The notes: generated from the sequence alone by a model not told the origin. A DNA stretch of 25,855 bases from Prevotella sp. UBA2739 (GCA_002353525.1 DEJV01000074.1:1-25855), one strand, 5' to 3'; shown: positions 6,935 through 15,327, numbered from the stretch's first letter. Program-made: numbers and translations.

Positions 6935-6966
6935 GTTGGAGCGGTTATTATTTTTTACTATATTTG
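6935..6966 (+). promoter_or_regulatory. Candidate promoter of the carbohydrate cluster
   Basis: GTTG at 6935-6938, 20 nt, then TATATTTG at 6959-6966: an almost complete TTTG/TAnnTTTG pair. It lies 49 nt before the ATG at 7016. Confidence 0.5.
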
Positions 6967-7015
6967 CAGCACAGATTACTGTTTAAACTAGTTTGACTAT
7001 TTTTTTTGGGTTCAT

Positions 7016-8347
7016 ATGAAGAAACGAATGGCTATTTTTTTGATTGCGATAGGCGCTGTGCTGACTGCCTCGGCACAGATGGGCACACGCTTCCCGTCGG
7101 AGCGCAAGGTCATTACTGACCCGAAGACGGGCATGGAACTGGTGTTCCTGACCAGCAAGAGCGGCACGGGCGACTCGAAAATCTATCAGACGCACAACCA
7201 GTGGACGGCCGACGGACAGTGGGTGATATTCCGCTCTGACCGTGTGCCGGGCGAGGCCATGGCCGTGAACGAGGAGACGGGCGTGATGGTGCAGGTGACC
7301 GAGGGCGGCTATACAGGCATGCTGTGTGTGGCACGCAAGTCGATGAACCTCTACCACATGCGTGTGGCTACCGACAAGAAGGGACAGCGCACGGGCATGC
7401 AGGTGGTGGAAGTGAATCTGCAGCAGCTGTTTGCCGACTCGGAGGCCGGCAAGCTGAAAAAGAAACAACACTACGAGCGCATCTGCGGAGTGATTCCGGC
7501 CGAGATGTGCAGCGAGGGCGATATGGCACTCGACGGCAGCGAGGAGTTTGTCTATTTCCGCCTGGACAAGGAGTTTGCACGGAAATACCCGATAGCCGAA
7601 CAGATTGCCCCCAACTTCGGACCGCGCAAGATGGGAGCGGGACCTGGTGGCATCGGAAAGATGGATCTCACCACGGGAAAGGCAGAGCCGGTGGTGGCTG
7701 TACACTTCAAGGTGGGCCACATTCAGGGCAACCCCTGGCACCCGGGCGAGTGCATCTTCTGCTGGGAGACGGGCGGCAAGGCACCCCAGCGCACGTGGAT
7801 GGTGAATGCCGACGGCACGAACCTGCGGCCCATCTACCGCGAGGCCACGCACGACTGGGTGACGCACGAGGCCGTGATCAGTGCCGACGAACTGGTGATT
7901 GCCATCATCGGCCACCGGCCTATCCAAAATGGCAATAAGAAGGAGATAGCCGGGTTGGAGTCGTTTGCCATGTCTGACGACTGGGGACCCTCTGGCACAA
8001 AGGAATACCCCACGGGCATTGCCGTGGTGAACATGCGGACGCGCGAGCTGACAATGGAGGGACAGGTGCCGGGCGACAACTTCTGGCATGTGGCCGGTTC
8101 GCAAGACGGACACTGGGTGGCTGGCGATGACTTTGCGCGCGAGCTGTGGCTCATTGACCGTCACACGGGCGAGCGCATCCTGCTGACGGCAGGTCACAAG
8201 ACCACCGCCCGCGACCATGTGCACCCCACATTCAAGCCCGACGGCACGGAGATAGAGATACAGTCGGCCATGCTCTCCGACGACGGACGCTCGATGAACA
8301 TCTGTATTGTCAGGTTGCCGCAGCGGCTAGTGGAGAGGTATAAATAA
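7016..8347 (+). CDS. Secreted oligogalacturonate-lyase-like beta-propeller protein (PL22-like)
   Basis: 443 residues starting at 7016 with a clear signal peptide (MKKRMAIFLIAIGAVLTASA, then Q). The body has TolB/PD40-like propeller blades (WTADGQWVIFRSDR, WMVNADGTNL, HVHPTFKPDG). Family landmarks of Pectate_lyase22 are visible: HIQGNPWHPGECIF, THEAVIS near the middle, and the late H-x-H pair (His401 and His403). Known PL22 enzymes cleave oligogalacturonides by Mn-dependent beta-elimination. The segment that usually reads HEG after the first motif here reads CWETGG. A residue I recall as important may therefore have changed, and lyase activity is not certain. It heads a plus-strand cluster with a GH35-type lipoprotein. 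A non-catalytic glycan-binding propeller is the main alternative. Confidence 0.65.
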   Translation: MKKRMAIFLIAIGAVLTASAQMGTRFPSERKVITDPKTGMELVFLTSKSGTGDSKIYQTHNQWTADGQWVIFRSDRVPGEAMAVNEETGVMVQVTEGGYTGMLCVARKSMNLYHMRVATDKKGQRTGMQVVEVNLQQLFADSEAGKLKKKQHYERICGVIPAEMCSEGDMALDGSEEFVYFRLDKEFARKYPIAEQIAPNFGPRKMGAGPGGIGKMDLTTGKAEPVVAVHFKVGHIQGNPWHPGECIFCWETGGKAPQRTWMVNADGTNLRPIYREATHDWVTHEAVISADELVIAIIGHRPIQNGNKKEIAGLESFAMSDDWGPSGTKEYPTGIAVVNMRTRELTMEGQVPGDNFWHVAGSQDGHWVAGDDFARELWLIDRHTGERILLTAGHKTTARDHVHPTFKPDGTEIEIQSAMLSDDGRSMNICIVRLPQRLVERYK

Positions 8348-8356
8348 TAATTCGGA

Positions 8357-8465
8357 GGTATGAGGGTGCGTAGGTACGAAGGTACGAGAATACTTTTTTT
8401 TAGTAAATACCGGTATCCTAACACCTCAATAGGCGAGGCTAACCTCGCACCTTCGCACCTTCGAA
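8357..8465. repeat. 8-bp tandem repeats in two opposed blocks
   Basis: Four 8-bp units at 8357-8388 (GGTATGAG, GGTGCGTA, GGTACGAA, GGTACGAG) face a second block in the opposite orientation at about 8443-8465 (CTCGCACC, TTCGCACC). An AGGCGAGGCTAACCTCG hairpin sits at 8431-8446. This fills most of the 169-nt gap between the PL22-like and GH35-type genes. The folded transcript might act as an mRNA processing or partial termination site. Confidence 0.6.
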
Positions 8466-8516
8466 TATATATTAGCATCCGAAATTTCAACAATAGTAAG
8501 AAGAAAGAAACGGCCT

Positions 8517-10235
8517 ATGAAAAAGAAATCGCTGATAGCCTTGACAGTACTGTCGTTGCTGCTGGGCAGTTGTACGGAGAATGGCAAGAATGCCACAGTG
8601 ACAACCAACGGTCCGCATCTGGAGAAACGGGGACAAGCCACACAGCTCATCGTGAAAGGACAGCCGTGGCTAGTGCTGGGCTGCGAGCTCGGCAACTCTA
8701 CTTCGTCGAGCCGCGAGTATATGAAAACGGTGTGGCCACGGCTGAAAGAGAGTGGCGTGAACACGGTGCTGGCGGTGGTGTCGTGGGAACAGACTGAGCC
8801 AGTGGAGGGGCAGTTTGACTTCACTGTGGTGGACAACCTGATTGCCGACGCGCGCACCCACCACATGAAGCTGGCGCTGCTGTGGTTCGGCTCGTGGAAA
8901 AACGGCATTACCAGCTACACACCCACATGGGTGAAGCGCGACACCAAGCGTTTCCCATTGGCCAAGACGCCCGAGGGAAAGCCGCTGCCCATCCTGACCA
9001 CGCTGGGCGATGCCACCTGTGAGGCCGACGCCAAGGCCTTTGCCGCCATGATGCGCCACCTGAAACAAGTGGATGCCGCCGAGCAGACGGTCATCATGAT
9101 ACAGATGGAAAACGAGGTGGGACTGCACGGTCATCCGCGCGACTATTGCGAGCTGGCCGAGAAAGCCTTCCAAGGACCAGTGCCCCAGACGCTCACCCAG
9201 TGGCTGGCTGCCCACAAACAGACGCTGCTGCCCGAGACACTTGCGGCCTGGCAGGCTGGCGGATGCAAGACCGAAGGCACCTGGCAGGAGGTGTTTGGTG
9301 CCAACGACAGGGCCGCCGAGGTGTTCATGGCATGGCATTATGCCGCCTACATGGACCGCATCACAGCTGCCGGAAAGGCTGAATACGACCTGCCGGTGTT
9401 TGTGAACGCATGGATTGTGCAGCCCAAAGACACCCGTCCGGGCAACTATCCGTCGGGAGGACCGCAGGCTCAAAACCACGACATCTGGCGCGCCGCGGCA
9501 CCCCATATCGACATGCTCTCGCCCGATATCTATCTGAACGACTTCCCCACCATCCTGTCGCTCTATGCAAGGAGTGGCAACCCGGTATTCATCCCAGAGT
9601 CGCGGTCGGGGCAAAACGGTGCCGCCAACGCAGCCTATGCCATCGGAGCCCTGCACGCCATCGGCTATTCGCCGTTCGGATTTGAACGCAACTGCAGCGA
9701 CGAGGTGAATGCCACCTTCCGCAGTTTCTACCAAAAGGCTGGGCGCATAGCCCCGCAGATACTCGCCGCACAGGCCGACGGACGCATCGGGGCAGCCTGG
9801 CTGAAAGGCTCGGAGCCGCTGCGCGTGAAAGACACCATCCGTCTGGGCGACGCGCTGATGGTGTGCGAACTGATATCGAGCGGCATGCGCAATGGCGGTG
9901 CCCCGCAACTCACCGGCGGCACCTACGACCCCGAGGCCATGGGATATGCCATCGCCATGCGGGAGAACGACGGCAGTTACCTGCTGATGGGCTCGAATGT
10001 GCGCGTCACCTTCCTGCCTGCCGACGGCAAGGGCATTGTGGGACTGGCCAAAGTGACCGAGGGCGACTTCGACGAGAAGGGACAATGGGTGGAAGGACGC
10101 TGGCTGAACGGCGACGAGATACAGCTGCGCTACGACCTGCTCTATGCCGTAGAGGAGGGCTACTCCGGCCAGGGACTGAACTTCGGACGGCCCGAACCGT
10201 CGTTCCAGCGTGTTGAACTGTTTAAATATGAATAG
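8517..10235 (+). CDS. GH35-type beta-galactosidase-like lipoprotein (DUF5597 type)
   Basis: 572 residues. The N-terminus is a lipoprotein signal (LSLLLGSC, Cys about 19). The TIM-barrel part begins with FxxxGCELGNSTSSS-like sequence (LVLGCELGNSTSSSREYM) and SGVNTVLAVVSWEQTEP. The putative acid/base glutamate is in IQMENEVG (Glu200) and the putative nucleophile in NPVFIPESRSG (Glu361). The C-terminal beta-rich part (LMVCELISSG ... GYAIAMRENDGSYLLMGSNV) fits the DUF5597 extension of Cellvibrio Bgl35A-type GH35 enzymes, which remove galactose from plant glycans. As a lipoprotein it would sit in the periplasm or on the outer membrane. The next gene starts 3 nt after its stop, so the two are translationally close. 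Substrate is inferred from the neighbours only. Confidence 0.8.
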   Translation: MKKKSLIALTVLSLLLGSCTENGKNATVTTNGPHLEKRGQATQLIVKGQPWLVLGCELGNSTSSSREYMKTVWPRLKESGVNTVLAVVSWEQTEPVEGQFDFTVVDNLIADARTHHMKLALLWFGSWKNGITSYTPTWVKRDTKRFPLAKTPEGKPLPILTTLGDATCEADAKAFAAMMRHLKQVDAAEQTVIMIQMENEVGLHGHPRDYCELAEKAFQGPVPQTLTQWLAAHKQTLLPETLAAWQAGGCKTEGTWQEVFGANDRAAEVFMAWHYAAYMDRITAAGKAEYDLPVFVNAWIVQPKDTRPGNYPSGGPQAQNHDIWRAAAPHIDMLSPDIYLNDFPTILSLYARSGNPVFIPESRSGQNGAANAAYAIGALHAIGYSPFGFERNCSDEVNATFRSFYQKAGRIAPQILAAQADGRIGAAWLKGSEPLRVKDTIRLGDALMVCELISSGMRNGGAPQLTGGTYDPEAMGYAIAMRENDGSYLLMGSNVRVTFLPADGKGIVGLAKVTEGDFDEKGQWVEGRWLNGDEIQLRYDLLYAVEEGYSGQGLNFGRPEPSFQRVELFKYE

Positions 10236-10238
10236 GCG

Positions 10239-11366
10239 ATGAAGAGAATCGTGATATCGATGCTTGTGGCATGGATGGCGGCTGGGGTACCGGCACATGC
10301 ACAGAGCGGTGACATACAAGTGCGCGAACCGGGATTCAAGGTGTTTCAGTTTCCGCGTACGGCCATCCCCCGTATTGACGGTGATTTTGCCGACTGGGAC
10401 ATGGTGCCCGACAGTTATGCCGTGACCTTCGACGAGATGTGGGACGACACGGGCAAGCATTCCGCCGTAGACCGGTCGACACTCGACGTGAAAGTGAAGG
10501 TGGGATGGGTGAAAGGACTGAACCGTCTTTACTTCCTCTACGAGGCCTACGACGACTACTGGGACTTCAACCAGCTGGGCCTGCGCAACGACACCTACGA
10601 GGTGGTGGTAGATGCCGACCTGTCGGGCGGACCGCATACCGACGAGTTCCGCCTGAACCCCGAGGTGAAAAGCCGCATTGACGCCTTCTTCGAGTTTCAA
10701 AACCAACACGCGCAAAACTACCACATCATGACACCACCCACCGAGGGAAAGTCGTGGACCATGGTGTGGGGACCGCAGCAATGGCTGAAATACCTGCCCT
10801 ATGCCAACTATGCCTACGACTATTCGTTTGCGCATGGGCAGAGCGGACGGCTGCGCATGGAGTTTTATATCACTCCCTTCGACTATGCCAGTGCCGACGG
10901 TCCTGAGAAATCGGTGGAGAGCCGCCTCTACGAGAACAAGAAGATAGGGCTGTCGTGGGCCGTCATCGACTACGACGGAGGTGAGCAGAACAATGGTTTC
11001 TGGAATCTCTCGAAGCATCACAAGATGTATGGCAATGCCTCGATGCAGCGCCTCTTCACGCTGATGCCCCTCGAGCAGCAGCTGAGAAAACCCGTGGAGT
11101 GTGAGTGGACATTCCATGTGGTGCCCGACACCCGCACCGTCAGTTTCCACGACCAGAGCTACGGCCCCGTGACGTCGTGGCACTGGGATTTCGGCGACGG
11201 CACCACCAGCAACGAGCAAAACCCCATTCACACCTACAAGCGCGATTTTGCCCACTATGTGGTGACACTCACCGTAGACGGTCCGAAAGGCTCAGCCCGC
11301 TGTTGCAAGGTGTGGGAAGTATGCGTGCGCGACCTGAAGAACCCGTCGCACACAGGGTATGACTGA
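10239..11366 (+). CDS. Secreted CBM9-like protein with C-terminal PKD domain
   Basis: 375 residues. A signal peptide ends at AHAQ (about residue 22). Residues about 40-285 resemble a CBM9-like/DOMON beta-sandwich, shown by the opening IDGDFADWDMVPDSY, then LNRLYFLYEAYDDYWDF, YEVVVDADLSGG and GRLRMEFYITPFDY. Residues about 295-355 are a PKD domain (VSFHDQSYGPVTSWHWDFGD, then GTTSNEQNPIHTY). There is no catalytic motif; it is probably a carbohydrate-binding or scaffold partner of the GH35-type lipoprotein, whose gene ends 3 nt before it. The protein ends after the PKD domain without an obvious T9SS sorting tail. Confidence 0.75.
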   Translation: MKRIVISMLVAWMAAGVPAHAQSGDIQVREPGFKVFQFPRTAIPRIDGDFADWDMVPDSYAVTFDEMWDDTGKHSAVDRSTLDVKVKVGWVKGLNRLYFLYEAYDDYWDFNQLGLRNDTYEVVVDADLSGGPHTDEFRLNPEVKSRIDAFFEFQNQHAQNYHIMTPPTEGKSWTMVWGPQQWLKYLPYANYAYDYSFAHGQSGRLRMEFYITPFDYASADGPEKSVESRLYENKKIGLSWAVIDYDGGEQNNGFWNLSKHHKMYGNASMQRLFTLMPLEQQLRKPVECEWTFHVVPDTRTVSFHDQSYGPVTSWHWDFGDGTTSNEQNPIHTYKRDFAHYVVTLTVDGPKGSARCCKVWEVCVRDLKNPSHTGYD

Positions 11367-11386
11367 TTAAGAACATTTTAAGCGAT

Positions 11387-12523
11387 ATGCGATTGCAATA
11401 TAGATTTTCAATCTTTCTTTTTTTGGTGATTAACTGCTTATTTATCACGAAATATGTAAGCAGAGTAGGCACTTTATATGTCATTCCAGTTTTGATAGTC
11501 TATGTATTGTTGATATTATGGTTGATTCATCTATATCATAAAACCTATAAAAGATTAGCCAATTATAAAAAGTTGTTGAAAGGAGTTATGATACTCTCGC
11601 TTTTTGTGTTAGTATTGCTTCAGTTTAATATTAATCCTTATCATTTGAACGTAGACCGCTGGTCGGCCATTCACAACTTCTTAAGTAATCTTTTTAGTGG
11701 CATTTATCCATATTCTGCCCAGACGCATTTAGGAGGATATGGCTCGCCATTTCCTATATGGCAGTTATTTCATATCCCCTTTTATTGGTTAGGCAATGTG
11801 GGACTGTCTTTTGTGGTTGCAGTGTTTTTGTTTACGGATAGTTTAAGGCGTTTATATAGTTTTCAGCATGCATTTTTTTGTTTTGTATTGCTATTAATGT
11901 CTCCTGCTTTTCTTTATGAAGTATGTGTCAGGAGCGACCTGATGACTAATTTTCTTATTTGTGCAGCCATTATAATGTACTTTCGTTATTATCATATTTC
12001 TCTCAATAATAACACCCTATTAGTAGGCCTGACTATAGGTTTAATGGCTTCCACCAGATTGAGTGCTGTTATACCATTTGCAGTATACTTTTTGTATGAA
12101 TTTATGAATATTGAGAATCCCCAAAAAGTGAAGTTGGTTTTAGTTATTGCATCAGTGTTCTCATTCACGTTCTTACCCCTTTTTTTGTGGAATGGAAAGA
12201 TGTTATTATTCTTCGAGTATAATCCGTTCATACTTCAGTCGCGCCAGGGTCATCTCTTAGATTTCTTGTTATTCATACCTATTGGTATATGGTTGGCATT
12301 GACGTGGAAGAATAGTTTTAGAAAGTATTCACTTTATACCGCAGTTCTACTGGTTTTACTAGTAGCTGTAACCTTTATTCACAATATGTGCTTAAATCAT
12401 AATTTCAGTCAGTTGTTTGAATCGGCTTATGATATCACATATTTTTGCATGGCATTGCCTTTTGTTATTATCTCATTAACTAAGGCAATCGACAAAAAGG
12501 AATGCCCTTCAACTTTACTATAA
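11387..12523 (+). CDS. AT-rich polytopic membrane protein, possibly a GT-C glycosyltransferase
   Basis: 378 residues with about 10 hydrophobic segments and no signal peptide. I do not recognise a named family. The first large periplasmic-type loop (NVDRWSAIHNFLSNLFSGIY, then PYSAQTHLGGYGSPFPIW) carries an acidic residue and a pattern seen in GT-C enzymes that use lipid-linked sugars (GT39/GT87-like mannosyltransferases). This is a fold-level guess. The gene starts 20 nt after the CBM9/PKD gene and ends 14 nt before the convergent porZ stop. Its base composition is far more A/T-rich than the GC-rich genes before it, with codons such as TTA, ATA and TTT common, which suggests a separate origin. 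It may be read through from the carbohydrate cluster without sharing its function. Confidence 0.6.
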   Translation: MRLQYRFSIFLFLVINCLFITKYVSRVGTLYVIPVLIVYVLLILWLIHLYHKTYKRLANYKKLLKGVMILSLFVLVLLQFNINPYHLNVDRWSAIHNFLSNLFSGIYPYSAQTHLGGYGSPFPIWQLFHIPFYWLGNVGLSFVVAVFLFTDSLRRLYSFQHAFFCFVLLLMSPAFLYEVCVRSDLMTNFLICAAIIMYFRYYHISLNNNTLLVGLTIGLMASTRLSAVIPFAVYFLYEFMNIENPQKVKLVLVIASVFSFTFLPLFLWNGKMLLFFEYNPFILQSRQGHLLDFLLFIPIGIWLALTWKNSFRKYSLYTAVLLVLLVAVTFIHNMCLNHNFSQLFESAYDITYFCMALPFVIISLTKAIDKKECPSTLL

Positions 12524-12537
12524 CGTGTTGACCCATT

Positions 12538-14532
12538 CTATCTGACGACGGCAATCTTGCATACGGTACCTTTTTTGCCTTCAGCAGTGGATGTGTTGAC
12601 CATATATACGCCCGACGCCACGCGCTTTCCGCTTTGGTCGCAGCCGTCCCAGGTGAATGTACCGCCGTTGCTGCGTCCCTCGGCCACGAGTCGTCCGCTG
12701 ACGGTAGTGATTTTCACTTCAGCATTATAACTGAGTCCTACCACAGAGATGAGGCCTGTATAGTCGGGCCGTACGGGGTTGGGATAGGCATAGACATTGT
12801 CTTTGTTCATCTCGTCGTTGGTCTGGGTGATGCCGCTCATGTAGGAGCAGAGTCCCTTCTCGGTGCCGAAGAACACCTCGCCCGTCTGTTCGTTGATGGC
12901 AATAGACTCGATGTGATTGGAGAGCAGCGGACTGTTCTCGGCGGTGAAGTGGGCCAGTTGCGTGAGGTTGTCGTCGCTGATGAGATAGACACCGTTTTGT
13001 TTTGTGCCAAACCACTTGCGGTTGCCGGCGTCGATAGCTAAGCAAGTTATATCAACATTATCGAGCAGATAATCGGCATAGTTGGTCCCATCGTTACGAG
13101 GAACTTTTACTTGAGTAAATACAGGATTTGGTTCATCAAACTGTGTTTTTTCCAAAAGTAGTGGCCCAACGCTCGTTCCAATCCAAATATTACCATTCAA
13201 GTCTTCTGCGGCACATCTGACACCTTCTTCTATGTTTAAGTTTCTACCATCTTGATTCACAAAACTCATGTATGCCTTAACTTCATCGTTGGTGGTGTTA
13301 TATTGATAGAGAGCAGGATCCATATAATGGTTGTTGACAAACCATAGATAATTATTTGAGTCAAAAAACATGCTTCTTCCATCACCAATAAAACCAAATG
13401 CATTCAAGTCTTTTTTTATCCAGTTGCCTTCTTTAGTAAGGACTAAAAGTTTATTATAACTGTTTAGACTTTGTAGCATCCAGAGATTACCATTATCATC
13501 AAATTTAAGCCCGTTAACGATGACATAGTCTCTATTGTCTTCAGGGTGAAAAGTCGATTTCAGTTCGCTGTTGTATGTAGAGTATTCTTTGATAAATTTG
13601 CCATCTAAAAACTCAAAAAGCCCTGTCCGTCCGCCAGCAAATAGATGACTGCTGTTGGAAGGATCAACATCTATGCAGTCTATATCAATATATTCATGAT
13701 TGATAATCGGCCGAATCTCATCTTGGCAGATTGTCCAATTGTCATTATTCAGTAGTTGTATGGTTCCTGGTCGCCGTGTCTCATGAACTGGGTGATAAAG
13801 TCCCCCACAGCTATATAGAGTGTTATTAACAAATTTCATCATAAAGAAATAGTCGTACTTCGGTCCGCCCGGCTGCAATGAGCTGACCAATGCGAGCAGT
13901 TCGGGGTCGAGTGTGGTGGTGCGTGGAGCGTACTCCCCTACCCTGCCCCAGTTGTTGGGGTCGAGCAGGTTGCTGGCGGTGCTGGCGCGGTAGAGTCCTT
14001 GTTGTTGAGATGCGGCATAGAGATAGCCACCGTCCAGATAGCTGTAGTTGACGTTGAAGCCCAGATTGTAAGTGTCGCTGATGCTGGCGTCGGCCATGTT
14101 GATTTTCATGATGCCGAATGAAGTGCTCAGGTAGGCAAAATGGCCGTCGATGTGGATGCTGTTCACCGTTTTGTCGGCAGTCATCGGTTTGTTGTAGTAG
14201 GCGGCGATGTTGGTGACGGTGCCGTTGTCGGCCAGCAAGTCGATGTTGTAGTTGGTATATACGATGAGCAGTCTTTTGGCAGCCTGGCACCACTTGATAT
14301 GCGCAATCTGCGAGTCGCTCAGCGTGTTCACCTTGTCGAAGGTCTGCAGGCTCTGGTCGTTTTGGTTATACGAATAGAGATTCTGGCTGGCCAGTACATA
14401 GACGGTGCTGCCGGCTTTCTCGATCTCTGTCACGTCGTGATAAGCCATATAGGCGCGCCATGTGCCGGTCTGTGCGTGACACATGATGGAAACAAACAAG
14501 AAGATGATTGAGAAAGCCTTGCGCATATTCAT
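12538..14532 (-). CDS. porZ: Type IX secretion system component PorZ
   Basis: 664 residues. The N-terminal signal peptide ends near CHAQ, and the mature protein opens with the PorZ hallmark TGTWRAYMAYHDVTEIEKAG. Two seven-bladed propellers are expected; repeated blades are visible (VYVLASQNLYSYN, GIMKINMADASI, HLFAGGRTGLFEF, GNIWIGTSVGPLL, RKWFGTKQNGVYLI). The end is a type A sorting-like domain (VYAYPNPVRPDYTG ... VKITTVSGRLVAEG ... GKRVASGVYMVNTS). In Porphyromonas, PorZ sits on the cell surface with PorU, where cargo is cleaved and attached to A-LPS. It follows rdgB by 31 nt on the same strand. Residues about 226-494 (roughly 13050-13855) are encoded by markedly A/T-richer DNA than both ends. 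The ATG two codons downstream is an equally possible start. Confidence 0.85.
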   Translation of the reverse strand: MNMRKAFSIIFLFVSIMCHAQTGTWRAYMAYHDVTEIEKAGSTVYVLASQNLYSYNQNDQSLQTFDKVNTLSDSQIAHIKWCQAAKRLLIVYTNYNIDLLADNGTVTNIAAYYNKPMTADKTVNSIHIDGHFAYLSTSFGIMKINMADASISDTYNLGFNVNYSYLDGGYLYAASQQQGLYRASTASNLLDPNNWGRVGEYAPRTTTLDPELLALVSSLQPGGPKYDYFFMMKFVNNTLYSCGGLYHPVHETRRPGTIQLLNNDNWTICQDEIRPIINHEYIDIDCIDVDPSNSSHLFAGGRTGLFEFLDGKFIKEYSTYNSELKSTFHPEDNRDYVIVNGLKFDDNGNLWMLQSLNSYNKLLVLTKEGNWIKKDLNAFGFIGDGRSMFFDSNNYLWFVNNHYMDPALYQYNTTNDEVKAYMSFVNQDGRNLNIEEGVRCAAEDLNGNIWIGTSVGPLLLEKTQFDEPNPVFTQVKVPRNDGTNYADYLLDNVDITCLAIDAGNRKWFGTKQNGVYLISDDNLTQLAHFTAENSPLLSNHIESIAINEQTGEVFFGTEKGLCSYMSGITQTNDEMNKDNVYAYPNPVRPDYTGLISVVGLSYNAEVKITTVSGRLVAEGRSNGGTFTWDGCDQSGKRVASGVYMVNTSTAEGKKGTVCKIAVVR

Positions 14533-14563
14533 TTGGTTTTTGAGTGATTCTGGAGCGGGCCGG

Positions 14564-15178
14564 TTACTGTTTTTTCAGGAAATCGGCCAGTTTGCCCACG
14601 GCACGGGCACGGTGGGAGATGTGGTTTTTGATGTCCATTCCCAGTTCGGCAAAGGTGGTGTCGTAGCCGTCGGGCTGGAAGATGGGGTCGTAACCGAATC
14701 CCTCGTTGCCGTGCCGCTCGCGCGTGATTTGTCCGGTGACGATGCCCTCAAACTCGTGCACTTCCTTGATGCTGGTGCAGCCGCAGGGGCACACGTCCTT
14801 CTTTAATATTAACGCAATAACGGTGCGAAATTGTGCACGGCGGTTGTTATTTTCTGCTAATTCGTGCAAAAGTTTCTGCATATTGGCCTCCGAGTCGTGC
14901 CCTTCGCCGCCTGCATAGCGTGCCGAAAAGACGCCTGGTGCTCCATTCAAAGCCTCTACCTCGAGGCCAGTGTCGTCGGCAAAGACGCTCACGTGGTAGT
15001 GGTCCCAGATGTATTGCGCCTTCTGCATGGCGTTTCCCTCGAGGGTGTCGCTGGTTTCGGGAATGTCGGCATGGCAGCCGATGTCGCTCAGTGACTGGAT
15101 GTTGAACTGTTCGCCGAGGATGCTTCTGATCTCGTCGAGCTTGTGCTGGTTGTTGGTGGCGAAAACGATGGTTTGCAT
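14564..15178 (-). CDS. rdgB: XTP/dITP pyrophosphatase (RdgB/HAM1 family)
   Basis: 204 residues from the ATG at 15178; an upstream in-frame start at 15226 would add 16 unconserved residues. It hydrolyses non-canonical purine nucleotides (XTP, dITP/ITP) to the monophosphate and pyrophosphate, keeping deaminated bases out of DNA and RNA. All family motifs are present: IVFATNNQHKLDEI at the start, FADDTGLEVEALNGAPGVFS in the middle (metal-binding Asp pair), GNEGFGYDPIF (substrate-binding) and ISHRARA near the end. An unusual Cys pair occurs in DVCPCGCTS. It is cytoplasmic. It lies between the yitT-family gene and porZ, with only 31 nt before porZ, so they are probably co-transcribed. Confidence 0.95.
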   Translation of the reverse strand: MQTIVFATNNQHKLDEIRSILGEQFNIQSLSDIGCHADIPETSDTLEGNAMQKAQYIWDHYHVSVFADDTGLEVEALNGAPGVFSARYAGGEGHDSEANMQKLLHELAENNNRRAQFRTVIALILKKDVCPCGCTSIKEVHEFEGIVTGQITRERHGNEGFGYDPIFQPDGYDTTFAELGMDIKNHISHRARAVGKLADFLKKQ

Positions 15179-15208
15179 AGGGGTTGAGGTTTTTGGGGGA
15201 TGGGGATT

Positions 15209-15227
15209 GTTGCGGCACAGCCGCAAC
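15209..15227. repeat. Short hairpin before rdgB
   Basis: GTTGCGG and CCGCAAC form a 7-bp stem with loop CACAG, 31 nt upstream of the rdgB start on the minus strand. It might be an RNA processing or attenuation site. There is no strong T-run. Confidence 0.4.
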
Positions 15228-15247
15228 CTGCTGAGAAAGAGGTGATT

Positions 15248-15327
15248 GGCTCGTCAACTTGTCGGCTCGTCAACTTGCTGGCTTGCTGGCTTGCCGGCTT
15301 GTCGGCTCGTTGGCTTGCCAACTTGCC
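15248..15327. repeat. 8-bp tandem repeat, ten units
   Basis: Ten consecutive 8-bp units of the form RRCTYGYY (GGCTCGTC, AACTTGTC, GGCTCGTC, AACTTGCT, GGCTTGCT and so on) directly abut the stop codon of the yitT-family gene at 15330. On the minus strand they read RRCRAGYY-type units. Variation is almost only transitions at fixed positions. Eight is not a multiple of three, so it is not a coding repeat. Confidence 0.8.

Noticed and set aside
6424..6991. Overlapping frames on both strands containing repeated SAALELL or RAAESNS peptides
   Set aside because: They arise from a 21-bp tandem repeat and other repeat DNA with no start context or family similarity.
6983..8224. 413-codon minus-strand frame opposite the PL22-like gene
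   Set aside because: His/Arg/Val-rich antisense shadow; the plus-strand frame has a signal peptide and propeller motifs.
8670..11255. 861-codon open frame on the minus strand
   Set aside because: It lies opposite the GH35-type and CBM9/PKD genes, whose families and signal peptides are clear. The His/Leu/Val-rich composition is typical of the antisense of GC-rich genes.
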